The notes under the pieces were generated by a model. That model did no database searches. It saw nothing but the letters and a program-made list of their open reading frames with translations, and had not been told where the DNA came from. A stretch of DNA of 64,000 bases, from positions 1 to 64,000 of the forward strand of contig DAHVOJ010000005.1 of NCBI GenBank assembly GCA_027318865.1. The letters run 5' to 3'. Below, piece after piece: positions 50,905 to 63,315 of the stretch. Position 1 is the stretch's first letter. Each line of letters starts with the position of its first letter. The DNA is from a bacterium. Lineage in GTDB: Bacteria > SZUA-79 > Acidulodesulfobacterales > Acidulodesulfobacteraceae. The position numbers were made by a program, and so were the translations under genes.

Positions 50905-51402
50905 TTATTTCTTACCCTCCTTAATCTTTTTTTTGGCGTATGCAATCAAGCCGCCCGCGTTGACGAGTTCCGACATAAACTTAGGAATAGGTTTAGCTTT
51001 TACTAGGGTGTTTTTAGTTTTATTTTTAATTTCTCCTGCGTCCGTGTCCACTTCGAGCATATCGCCGTCGTCTATTCCGCCGGTATCCGCCGAGAGAATA
51101 AACAAGCCTATATTAAAAGAATTTCTGTAAAAAATCCTTGCAAAACTTTTAGCTATTACTACCTGCACTCCGCATGCTTTAATAGCTATGGGGGCATGTT
51201 CCCTCGAAGAACCGCATCCGAAATTATTTCCTGCGACTATGAAATCACCCTTGGACACCTTTGAAGAAAAAGATTCGTCTGCATCTTCCATACAGTGTTT
51301 TCTTAAATTTTCTTCGCTTGAATCGTTTAAATATCTTGCCGGTATAATGGCGTCCGTATCTATATTGTCGCCGAATTTAAAAACTTTTCCTTTGAATATC
51401 AT
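50905..51402 (-). CDS. leuD: 3-isopropylmalate dehydratase small subunit LeuD
   Basis: The 165-aa swivel subunit pairs with LeuC to isomerise 2- to 3-isopropylmalate. KFGDNIDTDAIIPARYL and the active-site loop AGNNFGCGSSREHAPIAIKA are intact. The length (165) is that of the short, archaeal/LeuD2-type subunit, matching the 424-aa LeuC. GGAGC lies before the ATG. A 174-bp gap with repeat fragments separates it from leuC. Confidence 0.94.
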   Translation of the reverse strand: MIFKGKVFKFGDNIDTDAIIPARYLNDSSEENLRKHCMEDADESFSSKVSKGDFIVAGNNFGCGSSREHAPIAIKACGVQVVIAKSFARIFYRNSFNIGLFILSADTGGIDDGDMLEVDTDAGEIKNKTKNTLVKAKPIPKFMSELVNAGGLIAYAKKKIKEGKK

Positions 51403-51445
51403 AAATAATGCTCCTTTATAAATATTAAAAACCTTCTCTATACAC

Positions 51446-51473
51446 CGTCATTCCTGCGGAAGCGGTAATGACG
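51446..51473. repeat. Small palindromic repeat in the leuC-leuD gap
   Basis: CGTCATTCCTGCGGAAGCGG followed by TAATGACG is an imperfect palindrome of the same TCATTCCTGCG type as the core of the MITE-like repeats. It is followed 60 bp later by a second copy (51537-51556). Confidence 0.5.
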
Positions 51474-51536
51474 ATCTTAATTTATACTAAAATATTACAA
51501 CCACAGATAAAACAATAAACTTTTTTATACGCCGTC

Positions 51537-51556
51537 ATTCCTGCGTAAGCAGGAAT
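51537..51556. repeat. MITE core fragment in the leuC-leuD gap
   Basis: ATTCCTGCGTAAGCAGGAAT is an 8-bp-stem hairpin with a 4-nt loop. With its flanks (TCATTCCTGCG, AATCCAGAA) it matches the right half of MITE copy 3 at 20.7 kb. It lies 21 bp downstream of the leuC stop on the minus strand, so it may also slow transcription into leuD. Confidence 0.6.
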
Positions 51557-51576
51557 CCAGAATTACTTATTTGGAA

Positions 51577-52851
51577 TTAAGATACTTCGTCGGGACTTGC
51601 GATTTTGCCTAGTATCGCGGAAGCGGCGCAGACTGCGGGATTTGCAAGATAAACTTCGCTGGCAACGTCCCCCATTCTTCCTTTAAAGTTTCTATTTGTA
51701 GACGATATTGCCCTTTCGCCGTCCGCCAGTATTCCCATGTATCCTCCGAGACAAGGTCCGCAAGTCGGCGTGCTTACCACCCCTCCGGCATCCATAAATA
51801 TATCTATGAGTCCCTCCTTTTCAGCTAGTCTGTAAATATCCGGAGTTGCTGGGATAACGATAAGTCTTGTATATTTTGCTATTTTTTTGCCTTTTAATAT
51901 CTGTGCGGCGATTCTTAAATCTTCTATCCGTCCGTTTGTGCATGAGCCTATAACGGACTGGTCTATTTTTATATTTTTCGCGGAAGCCTCGTTAATATCC
52001 ACGCTGTTTTCCGGAAGATGAGGAAAAGCAACCTGCGGATTAATAGTCCCGGTATTAAAATTTAAAACTTTGGCATATTCGGCTTCTTCATCGCTCTTAT
52101 AAAATATATAATCCCTTTTTGCCCTGCTTTTAACATAATTTTCGGTGATTTCGTCCGGTTCGAATATTCCGCTTTTTGCTCCGGCTTCTATCGCCATATT
52201 GGATATTGTAAGCCTGTCAGCCATTCCGAGATGCTTAAAGGTGCTTCCCGTAAACTCCAATGCCATATAGTTTGCGCCTTCGACGCCTATCTGTCCTATC
52301 AGATAAAGAATTAAGTCTTTACCGGACACCCATTTTTTAGGCTTTCCTTCAAAAATAACTTTTATAGATTCGGGAACTTTCAACCATAATTCTCCAAACG
52401 CCATAGTATAAGCCAAATCCGTAGAACCTACACCTGTGGCAAATGCCCCCAGAGCGCCGTATGTACATGTATGCGAATCCGCCCCTATTACGAGATCGCC
52501 CGGAAGGACTATACCTTTTTCGGGAAGAAGCGCATGTTCGACGCCTGCCTCTCCGCATTCGAAATAGTTTTCTATATCGAATTTTTTCGCAAACTCTCTG
52601 AGCATCTTTGCCTGTTTAGCGCTTAAAATGTCTTTGTTCGGAACAAAGTGGTCCGGGACTAAAGCTATTTTTCTTCTGTCGAAAACTTCGCTTATTCCTA
52701 TAGCTTCAAACTCTTTTATGGCTATAGGAGCGGTAATGTCGTTTCCTAAGGCTATATCCACCCTTGCGTTGACTATATCTCCTGAAGATATTTCGTTTAA
52801 ATCGGTATGGTTTAAAATTATTTTTTCCGTAATGGTTAAAGGTTTTGACAT
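51577..52851 (-). CDS. leuC: 3-isopropylmalate dehydratase large subunit LeuC
   Basis: The 424-aa aconitase-family enzyme has its [4Fe-4S] ligands in [20 protein letters not shown] and [12 protein letters not shown], and the [20 protein letters not shown] segment. It is the shorter LeuC2/HacA-type. With LeuD it performs the second step of leucine synthesis. Downstream of leuA by 87 bp; the intervening gap holds a 22-bp palindrome. Confidence 0.94.
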   Translation of the reverse strand: MSKPLTITEKIILNHTDLNEISSGDIVNARVDIALGNDITAPIAIKEFEAIGISEVFDRRKIALVPDHFVPNKDILSAKQAKMLREFAKKFDIENYFECGEAGVEHALLPEKGIVLPGDLVIGADSHTCTYGALGAFATGVGSTDLAYTMAFGELWLKVPESIKVIFEGKPKKWVSGKDLILYLIGQIGVEGANYMALEFTGSTFKHLGMADRLTISNMAIEAGAKSGIFEPDEITENYVKSRAKRDYIFYKSDEEAEYAKVLNFNTGTINPQVAFPHLPENSVDINEASAKNIKIDQSVIGSCTNGRIEDLRIAAQILKGKKIAKYTRLIVIPATPDIYRLAEKEGLIDIFMDAGGVVSTPTCGPCLGGYMGILADGERAISSTNRNFKGRMGDVASEVYLANPAVCAASAILGKIASPDEVS

Positions 52852-52870
52852 TTTGAGCCCCTTTTTTATA

Positions 52871-52892
52871 GTTGCAGACTTAAGTCTGCAAC
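52871..52892. repeat. 22-bp perfect palindrome between leuA and leuC
   Basis: GTTGCAGACTT is followed directly by its reverse complement AAGTCTGCAAC. Palindromes of this TGCAGACTTAAGTCTGCA type occur as small dispersed intergenic repeats. It is 19 bp upstream of the leuC ATG and 46 bp downstream of leuA, so it could also act as an operator or RNA hairpin. A second palindromic segment (CATTCCCGCCTGCATTCGGG) follows. Confidence 0.6.
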
Positions 52893-52938
52893 CTGTATCT
52901 TAATTGATTTTATTTCTCATTCCCGCCTGCATTCGGGC

Positions 52939-54498
52939 TTATGCATTTATTTCAATTTCGCAGACGGGTTTATCCGCGATATTTTTATTATGGATATACA
53001 GTTTATTTAAAGCATTCACGTAGGCCTTTGCGCTGGCGACTACTATATCGGTATGGGCGCTTCTCCCCGTGATGCCTGCGCCGTTATATTCTATGGTAAC
53101 GGAAACGTCTCCCTGAGCCTCCGTCGTTCCTCTTATGGATTTAACTTCGTAAGCCACTACTTTTGCTTTTGAATTAACAATTTTTTCTATTGCGTTGATT
53201 GCCGCATCGACGGGACCGTTTCCGCATGAAGAATCATGTTTTAATTCTCCGTCAACGTTAAGTTTAACCATTGCAAGCGGAGAAACGGTATCGCCGCAAA
53301 TTACGTTTGCATATTTTAATTCGTACTTTTCGAAATGGTGAGACTTTGAAACAAGGGAATCTATGTCTTCATCATAAATATCTTTCTTTTTATCCGCAAG
53401 ATTCTTGAATTTTGCGAAAGCTTTTTCTATTTCTTCGTCATTTAATAAATAACCTAAAGAAATAAGCTTTTCCTTAAAAGCATGTTTCCCTGAATGTTTT
53501 CCGAGAACAAGTTCGTCGGGCTGCCTTCCTACACGCTCCGGAGTCATAATTTCGTATGTAGTTTTTTCTTTTAGCACTCCGTCCTGATGAATACCGGCTT
53601 CGTGCGCAAAAGCATTTTTACCTACTATCGCCTTATTGGGCTGAACGGATATTCCGGTTATATGGGTCAAAAGCTGTGAAGACCTGAATATCTCGGCGGT
53701 ATTTATCGAAGTCTCGGCATTATATATATCTTTTCTTACGTCTAAAGCCATTACTATTTCTTCGAGCGCGGCGTTTCCGGCTCTTTCGCCTATACCGTTG
53801 ATTGTGCATTCGACCTGATTTGCTCCCGCCAAAATAGCCGATAAAGAATTAGCGACTCCGAGCCCAAGATCGTTATGACAGTGAACGCTTAAAATAACGT
53901 TTTCTATACCCTCTACTTTTTCTCCAATATTTTTTATAAAGTTAAAAAACTCGAAAGGAGTAATATATCCGACGGTGTCGGGAATATTTACGGTCGTTGC
54001 CCCAGCCGCTATAACTCCTTTTATAACTTTACATAAAAAATCCAAATCGGACCGCGAAGCGTCTTCTGCCGAAAACTCTACATTTTCGGTAAACGATTTT
54101 GCATATTTAACCATATTTACGGCTTTTTCGTATAATTCTTCCCGGGTAATCTTAAGCTTATATTTTAGATGTACGTCGGATGTTGCTATAAAAGTATGTA
54201 TAACAGGCTTTTCGGCATACTTGACTGCGGAATAAGCCCTGTATATGTCTTTTTCGTTTGCCCTTGCAAGTCCCGCTATTTCTACTCCTTTTATTTCCTG
54301 CGCTATAGTTCTAACGGCTTCAAAATCGCCTTCCGATGCGATAGGAAAACCCGCCTCTATGACGTCCACTCCAAGTCTGGACAACTGACGCGCCAGGTTT
54401 AATTTTTCTTCTATATTCATACTTGCGCCGGGAGATTGCTCGCCGTCCCTTAAAGTAGTATCGAATATTTTAATTTTTTTCAACCTTATATCGCCCAT
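52939..54498 (-). CDS. leuA: 2-isopropylmalate synthase LeuA
   Basis: The 519-aa enzyme joins acetyl-CoA and 2-oxoisovalerate, the committed step of leucine synthesis. The TIM barrel has KIFDTTLRDGEQSPGASMNI near the start and the metal-binding VILSVHCHNDLGLGVANSLS. The C-terminal regulatory domain (IRGTTEAQGDVSVTIEYNGA) that binds leucine is present, so feedback inhibition is expected. It follows pssA by 19 bp. Confidence 0.95.
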   Translation of the reverse strand: MGDIRLKKIKIFDTTLRDGEQSPGASMNIEEKLNLARQLSRLGVDVIEAGFPIASEGDFEAVRTIAQEIKGVEIAGLARANEKDIYRAYSAVKYAEKPVIHTFIATSDVHLKYKLKITREELYEKAVNMVKYAKSFTENVEFSAEDASRSDLDFLCKVIKGVIAAGATTVNIPDTVGYITPFEFFNFIKNIGEKVEGIENVILSVHCHNDLGLGVANSLSAILAGANQVECTINGIGERAGNAALEEIVMALDVRKDIYNAETSINTAEIFRSSQLLTHITGISVQPNKAIVGKNAFAHEAGIHQDGVLKEKTTYEIMTPERVGRQPDELVLGKHSGKHAFKEKLISLGYLLNDEEIEKAFAKFKNLADKKKDIYDEDIDSLVSKSHHFEKYELKYANVICGDTVSPLAMVKLNVDGELKHDSSCGNGPVDAAINAIEKIVNSKAKVVAYEVKSIRGTTEAQGDVSVTIEYNGAGITGRSAHTDIVVASAKAYVNALNKLYIHNKNIADKPVCEIEINA

Positions 54499-54517
54499 AA
54501 ACCCTCCAAAATACCGC

Positions 54518-55321
54518 CTATTTAATTTCTTTATTCTTTTTTATCTTAACACTAACGAGATAAAAATACAATAGAGGCGAAACAAAAGAATACAGGATAA
54601 AAATGGTAAAAAGAGACTCCACGGGCTTCACTATAATTATAATTAAAATTAATAAAACCGATATAAGAGACTCAAAAGCTCTGCGCTTAAACACGGAAAA
54701 ATCTTTCATTGCAAAATATCCGATATTGCTTATCATCAATAATCCGACGATTACGATCAAAGCAAGTATTATTCTACTTATCAATTCTGTTTGCAGCGAA
54801 AATTCCGTCATAAAAAAAAGGGATGAAACCACGGTTCCCGCTGCCGCCGGCGAAGGAAGACCCGTAAATTTATTATATTCCACCGAATTTACCTGCACGT
54901 TAAATCTGGCAAGCCTTAATGCGGCTCCAAGCAGATAAACAAAAACCGCCGCCCATCCTACTCTGCCGTATCCCATAAGAAACCATTTGAACGACAATAT
55001 GGAAGGGGCGACCCCGAATGCTATAAGATCCGACAGCGAATCGTATTCCAAGCCGAATTTGGAACTGGTATTTGTAAGTCTGGCTACTTTCCCGTCTATT
55101 CCGTCAAGAAATATCGAAGCGATTATAAGCCAGCCCGCTATCCAGTATCTGCCTTCTATAGTGTTTACGATAGAGTAAAAACCGGACAAAAGCGAAAGAC
55201 TGGTTATTAGATTAGGTAATAGAAAAACCCCCTTGGTCATGCTGTTCCTGTAAATATCGTTAGCTTTTAAGGCGTTCTCTATGGGAGGATGATTTTTTTT
55301 CTGTTTATTTGACGTTATCAT
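54518..55321 (-). CDS. pssA: Phosphatidylserine synthase PssA
   Basis: The 267-aa membrane CDP-alcohol phosphotransferase has the motif D-G-x2-G-K-V-A-R then EYDSLSD (in FLDGIDGKVARLTNTSSKFG), giving the two metal-binding Asp pairs. It makes phosphatidylserine from CDP-diacylglycerol and serine. About eight membrane helices are seen. It overlaps psd by 17 bp, so both phosphatidylethanolamine steps are coupled. Confidence 0.92.
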   Translation of the reverse strand: MITSNKQKKNHPPIENALKANDIYRNSMTKGVFLLPNLITSLSLLSGFYSIVNTIEGRYWIAGWLIIASIFLDGIDGKVARLTNTSSKFGLEYDSLSDLIAFGVAPSILSFKWFLMGYGRVGWAAVFVYLLGAALRLARFNVQVNSVEYNKFTGLPSPAAAGTVVSSLFFMTEFSLQTELISRIILALIVIVGLLMISNIGYFAMKDFSVFKRRAFESLISVLLILIIIIVKPVESLFTIFILYSFVSPLLYFYLVSVKIKKNKEIK

Positions 55322-56006
55322 TTACTTTTCCAAGAATAGTTCTTCCCGAAAACACTTTATCGCCGATACCGACATAAGGTTCAAAGCCGGCGGGCAGATA
55401 TATATCTAATCTGGAACCAAATTTAATCAAACCGAACCTTTCTCCGGATTCTACGGCATCCCCTTCTTTAATCTTACATACTATTCGTCTTGCTATAAGT
55501 CCGGCTATCTGAACAAAAGCTATTTTTTTATTTTTTTCTTCTTCCTTGCCGCCGTTTAAATTTAAAATTATGCAGTTAAATTCGTTTTCTGAGGATGCTT
55601 TGTCTAAATTGGCGGAAAGAAACTTTCCTTTATTGTAAATTATCCTTTCCACTCTTCCGCTAATAGGAATTCTGTTTATATGCACGTTAAAAAGAGACAT
55701 AAAAATACTTATTTTAAAAGCCTCGCCGTTTAAAAACCTGCCGTCAAAAACTTTTTGCAAAAATATTACTTTACCGTCGGCGGGAGAAATTATTTCATCA
55801 GCTTTCAACGGGGTGTCCGGTTTGCGTTCGGGATCCCTGAAAAAATAAATGCAGAATAAAAAAGATAAAATAAAAAAGATAAACAGCGATAAAAAAATAT
55901 ATTTTAAAATTTTATATTTTGCATAAAAATACAAAAACAAAAAAAATAGGGATAAAAATAATGCGGCGATTATAAATTTAACCCCTTCTTTTGCGATATA
56001 TTTCAT
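55305..56006 (-). CDS. psd: Phosphatidylserine decarboxylase Psd
   Basis: The 233-aa protein is the short type of decarboxylase. Two N-terminal membrane helices precede a beta domain with SPADGKVIFLQKVFDGRF, VHINRIPISGRVERI and the self-cleavage site FGLIKFGSRLDIYLPAG, where the Gly-Ser bond yields the pyruvoyl group. It makes phosphatidylethanolamine. It sits between ilvC and pssA in the amino acid operon. Confidence 0.92.
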   Translation of the reverse strand: MKYIAKEGVKFIIAALFLSLFFLFLYFYAKYKILKYIFLSLFIFFILSFLFCIYFFRDPERKPDTPLKADEIISPADGKVIFLQKVFDGRFLNGEAFKISIFMSLFNVHINRIPISGRVERIIYNKGKFLSANLDKASSENEFNCIILNLNGGKEEEKNKKIAFVQIAGLIARRIVCKIKEGDAVESGERFGLIKFGSRLDIYLPAGFEPYVGIGDKVFSGRTILGKVNDNVK

Positions 56007-56034
56007 TTTTGTATTTTTTACGCATTTTTATATT

Positions 56035-57625
<1,591 letters not shown>

Positions 57626-57659
57626 AATAATAAAATAAATATTTTGAATATTATTAAGT

Positions 57660-59387
57660 TTAGACTAAAAGCATTCCCGTAATTGGAGCGCCTGGTGCGA
57701 CCATTGGATACACTCCTTCTTCCCTGTCCACTACAAAATCCATTATTACGGGCTTTTTTATAGATAACGCTTTTTCTATTACGGGAACTACGTCGTCGGG
57801 ATCCTTCGCCCTTAATCCGACCGCCCCGTATGCTTCGGCAAGTTTAACAAAATCGGGATTAACGTTCATCTCGGAGAAAGAATATCTTTTATGATAAAAC
57901 AATTCTTGCCACTGCCTTATCATGCCGAGAAAATTATTGTTAATTATAGCTATTTTAACCGGAAGATTATACTGCACCGCAGTTGCCAGTTCCTGAATAT
58001 TCATCTGAATACTTCCGTCGCCGGCAATATCGAAAACGGTCTTATCCGGCTGCGCAATCTGCGCCCCGATAGCCGCCGGAAATCCGAAACCCATAGTGCC
58101 CAGCCCGCCTGAAGTCAAAAGCGTCCTTGGATTTTTAAATTTATAGAACTGTGCCGTCCACATCTGACTCTGACCGACTTCTGTCGCTATGACGGCTTCT
58201 CCGCCGGTAAGTTCATAAATTTTTTCTATTACGTATTGAGGCTTTATTATATCTTTCATATGATACAAAAGAGGGTGTTCGTATTTCCATCCGTTTATTT
58301 CTTCGAGCCAGCCTAATCTTTCGTATTTTGCAGACGAAATTTCTTCGTTTCTGCCGTTTAAAACTTCAAGAAGACTGCTTAACACGGACTTAACGTCTCC
58401 TACGACGGGTATTTCTATTTTTACGTTCTTTCCTATCGAAGAAGGATCGATGTCTATATGGGCAAATTTTGCATTTTTACCGAACTCTTCGACTTTCCCC
58501 GTAACCCTGTCGTCAAACCTCGCTCCTATAGCTACGATAAAATCGGCATTAGATATTGCCATATTGGCCGCATAAGTACCGTGCATACCAAGCATGCCGA
58601 AAAACAGCGGGTGTTCCGCCGGAAAGCATCCGAGTCCCATAAGAGTCGAAGTTACCGGCAAATCAAGCAATTCCGCCAGTTCTAAGAGTTCTCCCGCGGC
58701 GTTTGAACTTATTACGCCTCCGCCTGCATAAAGCAAAGGTTTTTTAGCTTTTAAAATTTCTGCGGCGAGTTTTGAAATCTGAATATGATGACCGAAATAC
58801 GTCGGATTATAACCGCGCAATTCTATATTTTCCGGATAATCGAATTCATATACGCTCGACGTAATATCTTTAGGTATGTCTATCAGGACTGGACCGGGCC
58901 TTCCGGTCGAAGCTATATAAAATGCTTCCTTAATAGTCCTGGCAAGATCTTTTATGTCTTTCACCAAATAATTATGTTTGGTACAGGGTCTGGTAATGCC
59001 GACGGTGTCCGCCTCTTGAAACGCATCGTTGCCTATCAGGTTTGTAGGGACCTGCCCCGTAAGAATAACCATCGGCACTGAATCCATATTGGCGGTAGCG
59101 ATGCCGGTTATAGTATTGGTGGCGCCGGGACCGGAAGTTACAAGGACGACGCCGACCTTGCCGGAAGCCCTCGCATAACCGTCCGCGGCATGCGCCGCAC
59201 CTTGTTCGTGCCTGACAAGTATATGTTTTATTTGAGCATTATAATTTAAAAGTTCGTCGTAAATATTTAAAACCGCACCGCCCGGATAACCGAATATAGT
59301 ATCTACCCCTTCTTTTATAAGGCTTTCTAAAATTATTTTTGAACCGGTCATTAAATTTTTCTTTGAACTATTATGATTATGATTCAT
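57660..59387 (-). CDS. ilvB: Acetolactate synthase catalytic subunit IlvB
   Basis: The 575-aa thiamine diphosphate enzyme starts branched-chain amino acid synthesis. The N-terminal domain has the catalytic Glu in [20 protein letters not shown]. The thiamine diphosphate motif is [20 protein letters not shown] ending in NNN. The FAD-binding middle domain ([20 protein letters not shown]) is present. It follows ilvD by 3 bp. Confidence 0.95.
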   Translation of the reverse strand: MNHNHNSSKKNLMTGSKIILESLIKEGVDTIFGYPGGAVLNIYDELLNYNAQIKHILVRHEQGAAHAADGYARASGKVGVVLVTSGPGATNTITGIATANMDSVPMVILTGQVPTNLIGNDAFQEADTVGITRPCTKHNYLVKDIKDLARTIKEAFYIASTGRPGPVLIDIPKDITSSVYEFDYPENIELRGYNPTYFGHHIQISKLAAEILKAKKPLLYAGGGVISSNAAGELLELAELLDLPVTSTLMGLGCFPAEHPLFFGMLGMHGTYAANMAISNADFIVAIGARFDDRVTGKVEEFGKNAKFAHIDIDPSSIGKNVKIEIPVVGDVKSVLSSLLEVLNGRNEEISSAKYERLGWLEEINGWKYEHPLLYHMKDIIKPQYVIEKIYELTGGEAVIATEVGQSQMWTAQFYKFKNPRTLLTSGGLGTMGFGFPAAIGAQIAQPDKTVFDIAGDGSIQMNIQELATAVQYNLPVKIAIINNNFLGMIRQWQELFYHKRYSFSEMNVNPDFVKLAEAYGAVGLRAKDPDDVVPVIEKALSIKKPVIMDFVVDREEGVYPMVAPGAPITGMLLV

Positions 59388-59390
59388 CTG

Positions 59391-61064
59391 TTATTTCCTT
59401 ATATTTCTGTTAACTATAGCGCCTTCGTCGGCTGAAGAAACAAATTCCGCATATCTTGACAGATATCCGTAATCTATTTTTTTAGGTTTTTTTGAAAATT
59501 TAGTTTTTCTGTTTTCTAATTCCGGAGCGGAAAGCGCAATATTTAATTTTCTGTTTGGAATATCTATTTCTATTTTATCGCCGTCTTTCACGAGAGCAAT
59601 CGGTCCGCCTTCCTGCGCCTCGGGAGATATGTGCCCTACGCAAGGGCCTCTTGTCCCCCCCGAAAATCTTCCGTCGGTTATAAGCGCCACTTTTTCGCCG
59701 AGTCCCATTCCGACTATCTGCGACGTTGGAGCAAGCATTTCTCTCATTCCTGGTCCTCCTTTAGGACCTTCGTATCTTATTACTACGACATCCCCTTCTT
59801 TAATCTTACCCTTGGAAATATTTTCCATTGCAGATTCTTCGCTGTCGAAAACTACCGCTCTTCCGGTAAATTTCATCGCGGCCTGACCGACGCCGCTGGA
59901 CTTGATAACAGCTCCGTTAGGCGCCAAATTGCCGAACAGAACGGCTATCCCGCCTTCTTTGCGATAAGGATTGTCTGCTTTCCTTATAACCTCGTTATTT
60001 ACATAATTAACGTCGGATATAATTTCTCCTATCGATTTACCGCTTACGGTAACGGGAGCAAGATTTATAAAATTCTTTAATTCATACAACAATGACGGAA
60101 TTCCTCCGGCAAAATCCAGATCTTCCAGGAAATATTCTCCGGCAGGTCTTAAATTAGTAAGTTGCGGGGTATTCTTAGAAATATCGTCAAACAGCTTTAA
60201 ATCAAGTTTGATTCCGGCTTCGTTTGCAATAGCAAGCAGATGCAGCACCGAATTTGAAGAACCGCCGAGAGCCATATCGACGGCTATAGCATTTTTAAAC
60301 GAGTCTATGGTCGCTATATCTCTTGGAAATAAATTTTCGCTTCTCACAAGGTCAACGACCCTTACCCCGCTTTCGAAAGCAATTCTCTTTTTAATTGCGG
60401 AGCCTGCAATCGCCGTGCCTGCCCCCGGCAGAGACATACCTAGAACCTCGGTCATGCACGCCATAGTATTTGCGGTATAGAGACCCTGACAGGAACCCTG
60501 TCCGGGACATGCGCACATTTCTAAACCGTTTAGCTCTTTTTCGGTTATCTCGTTTATTCTGAATTTTGCTACCGCTTCGAAAGTATCGCGGACGAAAGAA
60601 AGCCTTTTCCCGTGATAATGTCCGGAAAGCATAGGTCCTGCGGTTACAACGACGGAGGGAATATTAAGGCGCAAAGATGCCATTAGCATACCGGGAGTAA
60701 TTTTATCGCAATTCGTAAGCAGTATAAGTCCATCGAGACTGTGCGCCTCCGCTATGGTTTCTATCATATCGGCTATAAGCTCTCTGGAAGGCAGCGAATA
60801 ATGCATTCCCATATGCCCCATAGCTATCCCGTCGCAAATTCCGGGAATGCCGAAAACGAAAGGATGCCCGCCGTTGCTGTAAACGCCGTTTTCCGCCGCT
60901 CTTTCTAAGTCTCTCATGCCGACGTGTCCGGGTATCAAGTCTGTAAAACTGGAGGCAATACCTATAAAAGGCTTCTTCATCTCGCTTTTAGCAATTCCGG
61001 TGGCATATAACAACGACCTGTGTGGAGTTCTGTCTATTCCTTCTTTGATATTGTCGCTCTTCAT
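59391..61064 (-). CDS. ilvD: Dihydroxy-acid dehydratase IlvD
   Basis: The 557-aa iron-sulfur enzyme makes the 2-oxo acids of valine and isoleucine. Ligand segments are [20 protein letters not shown] and [20 protein letters not shown]; the C-terminal [20 protein letters not shown] is typical. It heads the amino acid part of the operon and follows the DUF465 gene by 24 bp. No leader peptide or attenuator was found before it. Confidence 0.95.
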   Translation of the reverse strand: MKSDNIKEGIDRTPHRSLLYATGIAKSEMKKPFIGIASSFTDLIPGHVGMRDLERAAENGVYSNGGHPFVFGIPGICDGIAMGHMGMHYSLPSRELIADMIETIAEAHSLDGLILLTNCDKITPGMLMASLRLNIPSVVVTAGPMLSGHYHGKRLSFVRDTFEAVAKFRINEITEKELNGLEMCACPGQGSCQGLYTANTMACMTEVLGMSLPGAGTAIAGSAIKKRIAFESGVRVVDLVRSENLFPRDIATIDSFKNAIAVDMALGGSSNSVLHLLAIANEAGIKLDLKLFDDISKNTPQLTNLRPAGEYFLEDLDFAGGIPSLLYELKNFINLAPVTVSGKSIGEIISDVNYVNNEVIRKADNPYRKEGGIAVLFGNLAPNGAVIKSSGVGQAAMKFTGRAVVFDSEESAMENISKGKIKEGDVVVIRYEGPKGGPGMREMLAPTSQIVGMGLGEKVALITDGRFSGGTRGPCVGHISPEAQEGGPIALVKDGDKIEIDIPNRKLNIALSAPELENRKTKFSKKPKKIDYGYLSRYAEFVSSADEGAIVNRNIRK

Positions 61065-61088
61065 AATATTTATCCTTATTTTTATTAA

Positions 61089-61328
61089 TTAATTGATTTC
61101 TTCAATTTTTTCTTTAATAATTTTTTTCATGACGTCGTTGCCGTTAAGCTTTTTTAATTTTAACTCCTTTATAACTTTCTGTTCTTCGGGCGTTAAAAAA
61201 GGTTTGGTGCTAAATTTGTCTAATGCTTTTTCTATTTCGATATGTTCTTTATAAATCTTTTTAAAATGCTCGTCTTCCGCGACAAGAGATTCTGCCGTTT
61301 TTCTTTCCGTTTCATCCAAAAATTGCAT
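61089..61328 (-). CDS. DUF465/YdcH-like small protein
   Basis: The 79-aa protein is an all-helical, charged protein (AEDEHFKKIYKEHIEIEKAL, then FLTPEEQKVIKELKLKKLNG) with the spacing of the DUF465/YdcH family. AGGAGG precedes the ATG. The function of this family is unknown. It lies between tsaB and ilvD, within the same transcription unit by spacing. Confidence 0.7.
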   Translation of the reverse strand: MQFLDETERKTAESLVAEDEHFKKIYKEHIEIEKALDKFSTKPFLTPEEQKVIKELKLKKLNGNDVMKKIIKEKIEEIN

Positions 61329-61379
61329 AATAAATATACCTCCTAGCCTATTTTTATAAATTATAATAATTAAATTACT

Positions 61380-62087
61380 TTAAAAAGGTCCGTTGCCATA
61401 TACATAATACGGCGATAGCTCTTCGGCATATTTGATTTTTTTAAGAGACAAACCCGCGTCCTCTTTTTTATTTTCTAATGCATACATAGATGCATAATAA
61501 GCGGTCTGTTTAAGATCGAAAAATAATAAACGCGAAGTTAAGTTTTTAAATTCTTCGTTAATTATTGCGCGACCTTTTTCTTTATTGAGGCCGTAAACAA
61601 GGAAAGGCTCATCTTCCATATTGTTCAAAAAAGATCTTAATTCGCCTAAAGCAAAAAGATTTATTTTAATTTGACCGGTAAAATTTTTGTTTGCGCAAGA
61701 ATGTTCCGAAACATAGTAACGACCTTTTGACGCATCTTTTACGGCAACGATATTTTTAAAATTTAAGTTTTTCTTAACTACCCAATATGCGCAAACAGAT
61801 AAACTTCCCAATCCGATAATATTTACCCCCAGAACATACGATAACGTCTTGGCAATAGTCAAGGAAACCCTGATGCCGGTATAAGAACCGGGGCCTAAAA
61901 TAACGGCTATTCCAGTTAAATCGTTTAATTTTATACCGGCTTTACACATTATTTCGTCTAACTGTTTAAATATTAATATAGAATGATTTTCATGAAAACC
62001 CGATATGGATTCCGCTCTTTTATTAAAATTTTCATCCGTTATTAATAAATTAGAATATCCGTTTGAACTGTCTATCGATAAAAACAT
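61380..62087 (-). CDS. tsaB: tRNA threonylcarbamoyladenosine protein TsaB
   Basis: The 235-aa actin-like protein (YeaZ/TsaB) partners TsaD in t6A synthesis at position 37 of ANN-decoding tRNAs. The signatures are FLSIDSSNGYSNLLITDENF at the start, HSILIFKQLDEIMCKAGI, and AVILGPGSYTGIRVSLTIAK. The C-terminal half is divergent. It follows rseP by 6 bp. Confidence 0.88.
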   Translation of the reverse strand: MFLSIDSSNGYSNLLITDENFNKRAESISGFHENHSILIFKQLDEIMCKAGIKLNDLTGIAVILGPGSYTGIRVSLTIAKTLSYVLGVNIIGLGSLSVCAYWVVKKNLNFKNIVAVKDASKGRYYVSEHSCANKNFTGQIKINLFALGELRSFLNNMEDEPFLVYGLNKEKGRAIINEEFKNLTSRLLFFDLKQTAYYASMYALENKKEDAGLSLKKIKYAEELSPYYVYGNGPF

Positions 62088-62093
62088 AATAAA

Positions 62094-63185
62094 TTAAGTT
62101 TTTATAGCCCGCAAAATGTCGTTGTAAGAAACAAACAAAAGCAGGAGAATTAAAAGCGCGAACCCTACTTTTGCCGCCGTTTCCTGAAATTTAACGCTTA
62201 AAGGACTTCTCTTGACCATTTCTATAACGGAGAACAATAAGTGTCCGCCGTCTAATGCAGGAATAGGAAATAAGTTTACAAGTCCGATATTAACGCTGAT
62301 AAATGCTACAAAATAAAAAAAATCGGAAATGCCGAGACTTGCGGCGCGTCCGGAAAGTTGGGCTATCATTATAGGTCCGCCGAGATCGCTTGCGGGAAGC
62401 TTTCCGACGATGAGATAAAAAAGGCTGACTACGGTAATGTAAATAATAAACCAGATTTCTTTGACGGCGGAGTAAAAAGAATTCAATAAACCGGTATATT
62501 TGTAAAAAACAGCCTTGTTGGAAGGGGTTATCCCGATTATATATCTTTTTATCTTCTGCTTATAAATATTAAAACCCGATACTAATTCGGGTTTTACGCG
62601 TATCATGGAAAATGTAGTTTTGTTATCTATCTTTTTTTCTATTCCCAACGTTAAAGTATGTTTGCCGAATTTTTCGATATATCCGGCCAAGCCCGCCCAA
62701 GAACGAACCTTTATTCCGTTAACGCTTGCAATGACGTCGCCTTTTTTAAGACCTGCCTTTACCGCGGGCTTGCCTTTCATAACCCCGCCTATGACAGGCT
62801 TTAAAACGGGTCTTCCGGCCATGAAAATAACCGTAAATATTACGGCGGCTAAAGCAAAATTAAAAAAAGGGCCGAAAAATATAATCAAAAACTTTTTATA
62901 CGGCGATAAGTTGCTGTAAGAACGCTTTTGGTCTTCCGGCGGCAATTCCTCCGAAGGATCCTCGCCGAGAAGTTTTACGTACCCGCCGAGAGGAAGAGCG
63001 GAAACGACGTACTCCGTTTCTCCGATTTGCCTGCCGAAAACCTTAGGTCCGAAACCGAGAGAAAACTTTTCGACTTTAACTCCCATTTTTTTTGCAACTA
63101 TAAAGTGTCCAAACTCGTGAATAAGGACTATGATGCTTATAACTATAAGAAATGCCGCTATATCGTAAATAATTCCGCTAAACAT
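62094..63185 (-). CDS. rseP: Site-2 protease RseP (M50)
   Basis: The 363-aa membrane metalloprotease has the zinc motif LIHEFGHFIVAKKMG in the first helix, the second ligand region in NLFPIPALDGGHLLFSVIEM, and one PDZ domain (AVKAGLKKGDVIASVNGIKV). It cleaves membrane anti-sigma factors and signal peptides. The family usually has one or two PDZ domains; one is seen here. It heads the run toward ilvD. Confidence 0.92.
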   Translation of the reverse strand: MFSGIIYDIAAFLIVISIIVLIHEFGHFIVAKKMGVKVEKFSLGFGPKVFGRQIGETEYVVSALPLGGYVKLLGEDPSEELPPEDQKRSYSNLSPYKKFLIIFFGPFFNFALAAVIFTVIFMAGRPVLKPVIGGVMKGKPAVKAGLKKGDVIASVNGIKVRSWAGLAGYIEKFGKHTLTLGIEKKIDNKTTFSMIRVKPELVSGFNIYKQKIKRYIIGITPSNKAVFYKYTGLLNSFYSAVKEIWFIIYITVVSLFYLIVGKLPASDLGGPIMIAQLSGRAASLGISDFFYFVAFISVNIGLVNLFPIPALDGGHLLFSVIEMVKRSPLSVKFQETAAKVGFALLILLLLFVSYNDILRAIKT

Positions 63186-63315
63186 AATTTATTTATAAAT
63201 TATACCCCGTTAAAAGTTTAAAATCTTTCTGTTTCAATATATTTATTATATTTTTTTTTTGTTAAAAATGCAATTTTAATTTCTTTAATTAATCCGGCAT
63301 TATTACCTTTCATTG

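Noticed and set aside
59631-60080. A 149-codon plus-strand frame inside ilvD
   Set aside because: Antisense shadow of a highly conserved gene, with no ribosome binding site.
61065-61379. A leader peptide or attenuator before ilvD
   Set aside because: Gaps are only 24 and 51 bp, with no run of Leu, Ile or Val codons and no terminator hairpin.
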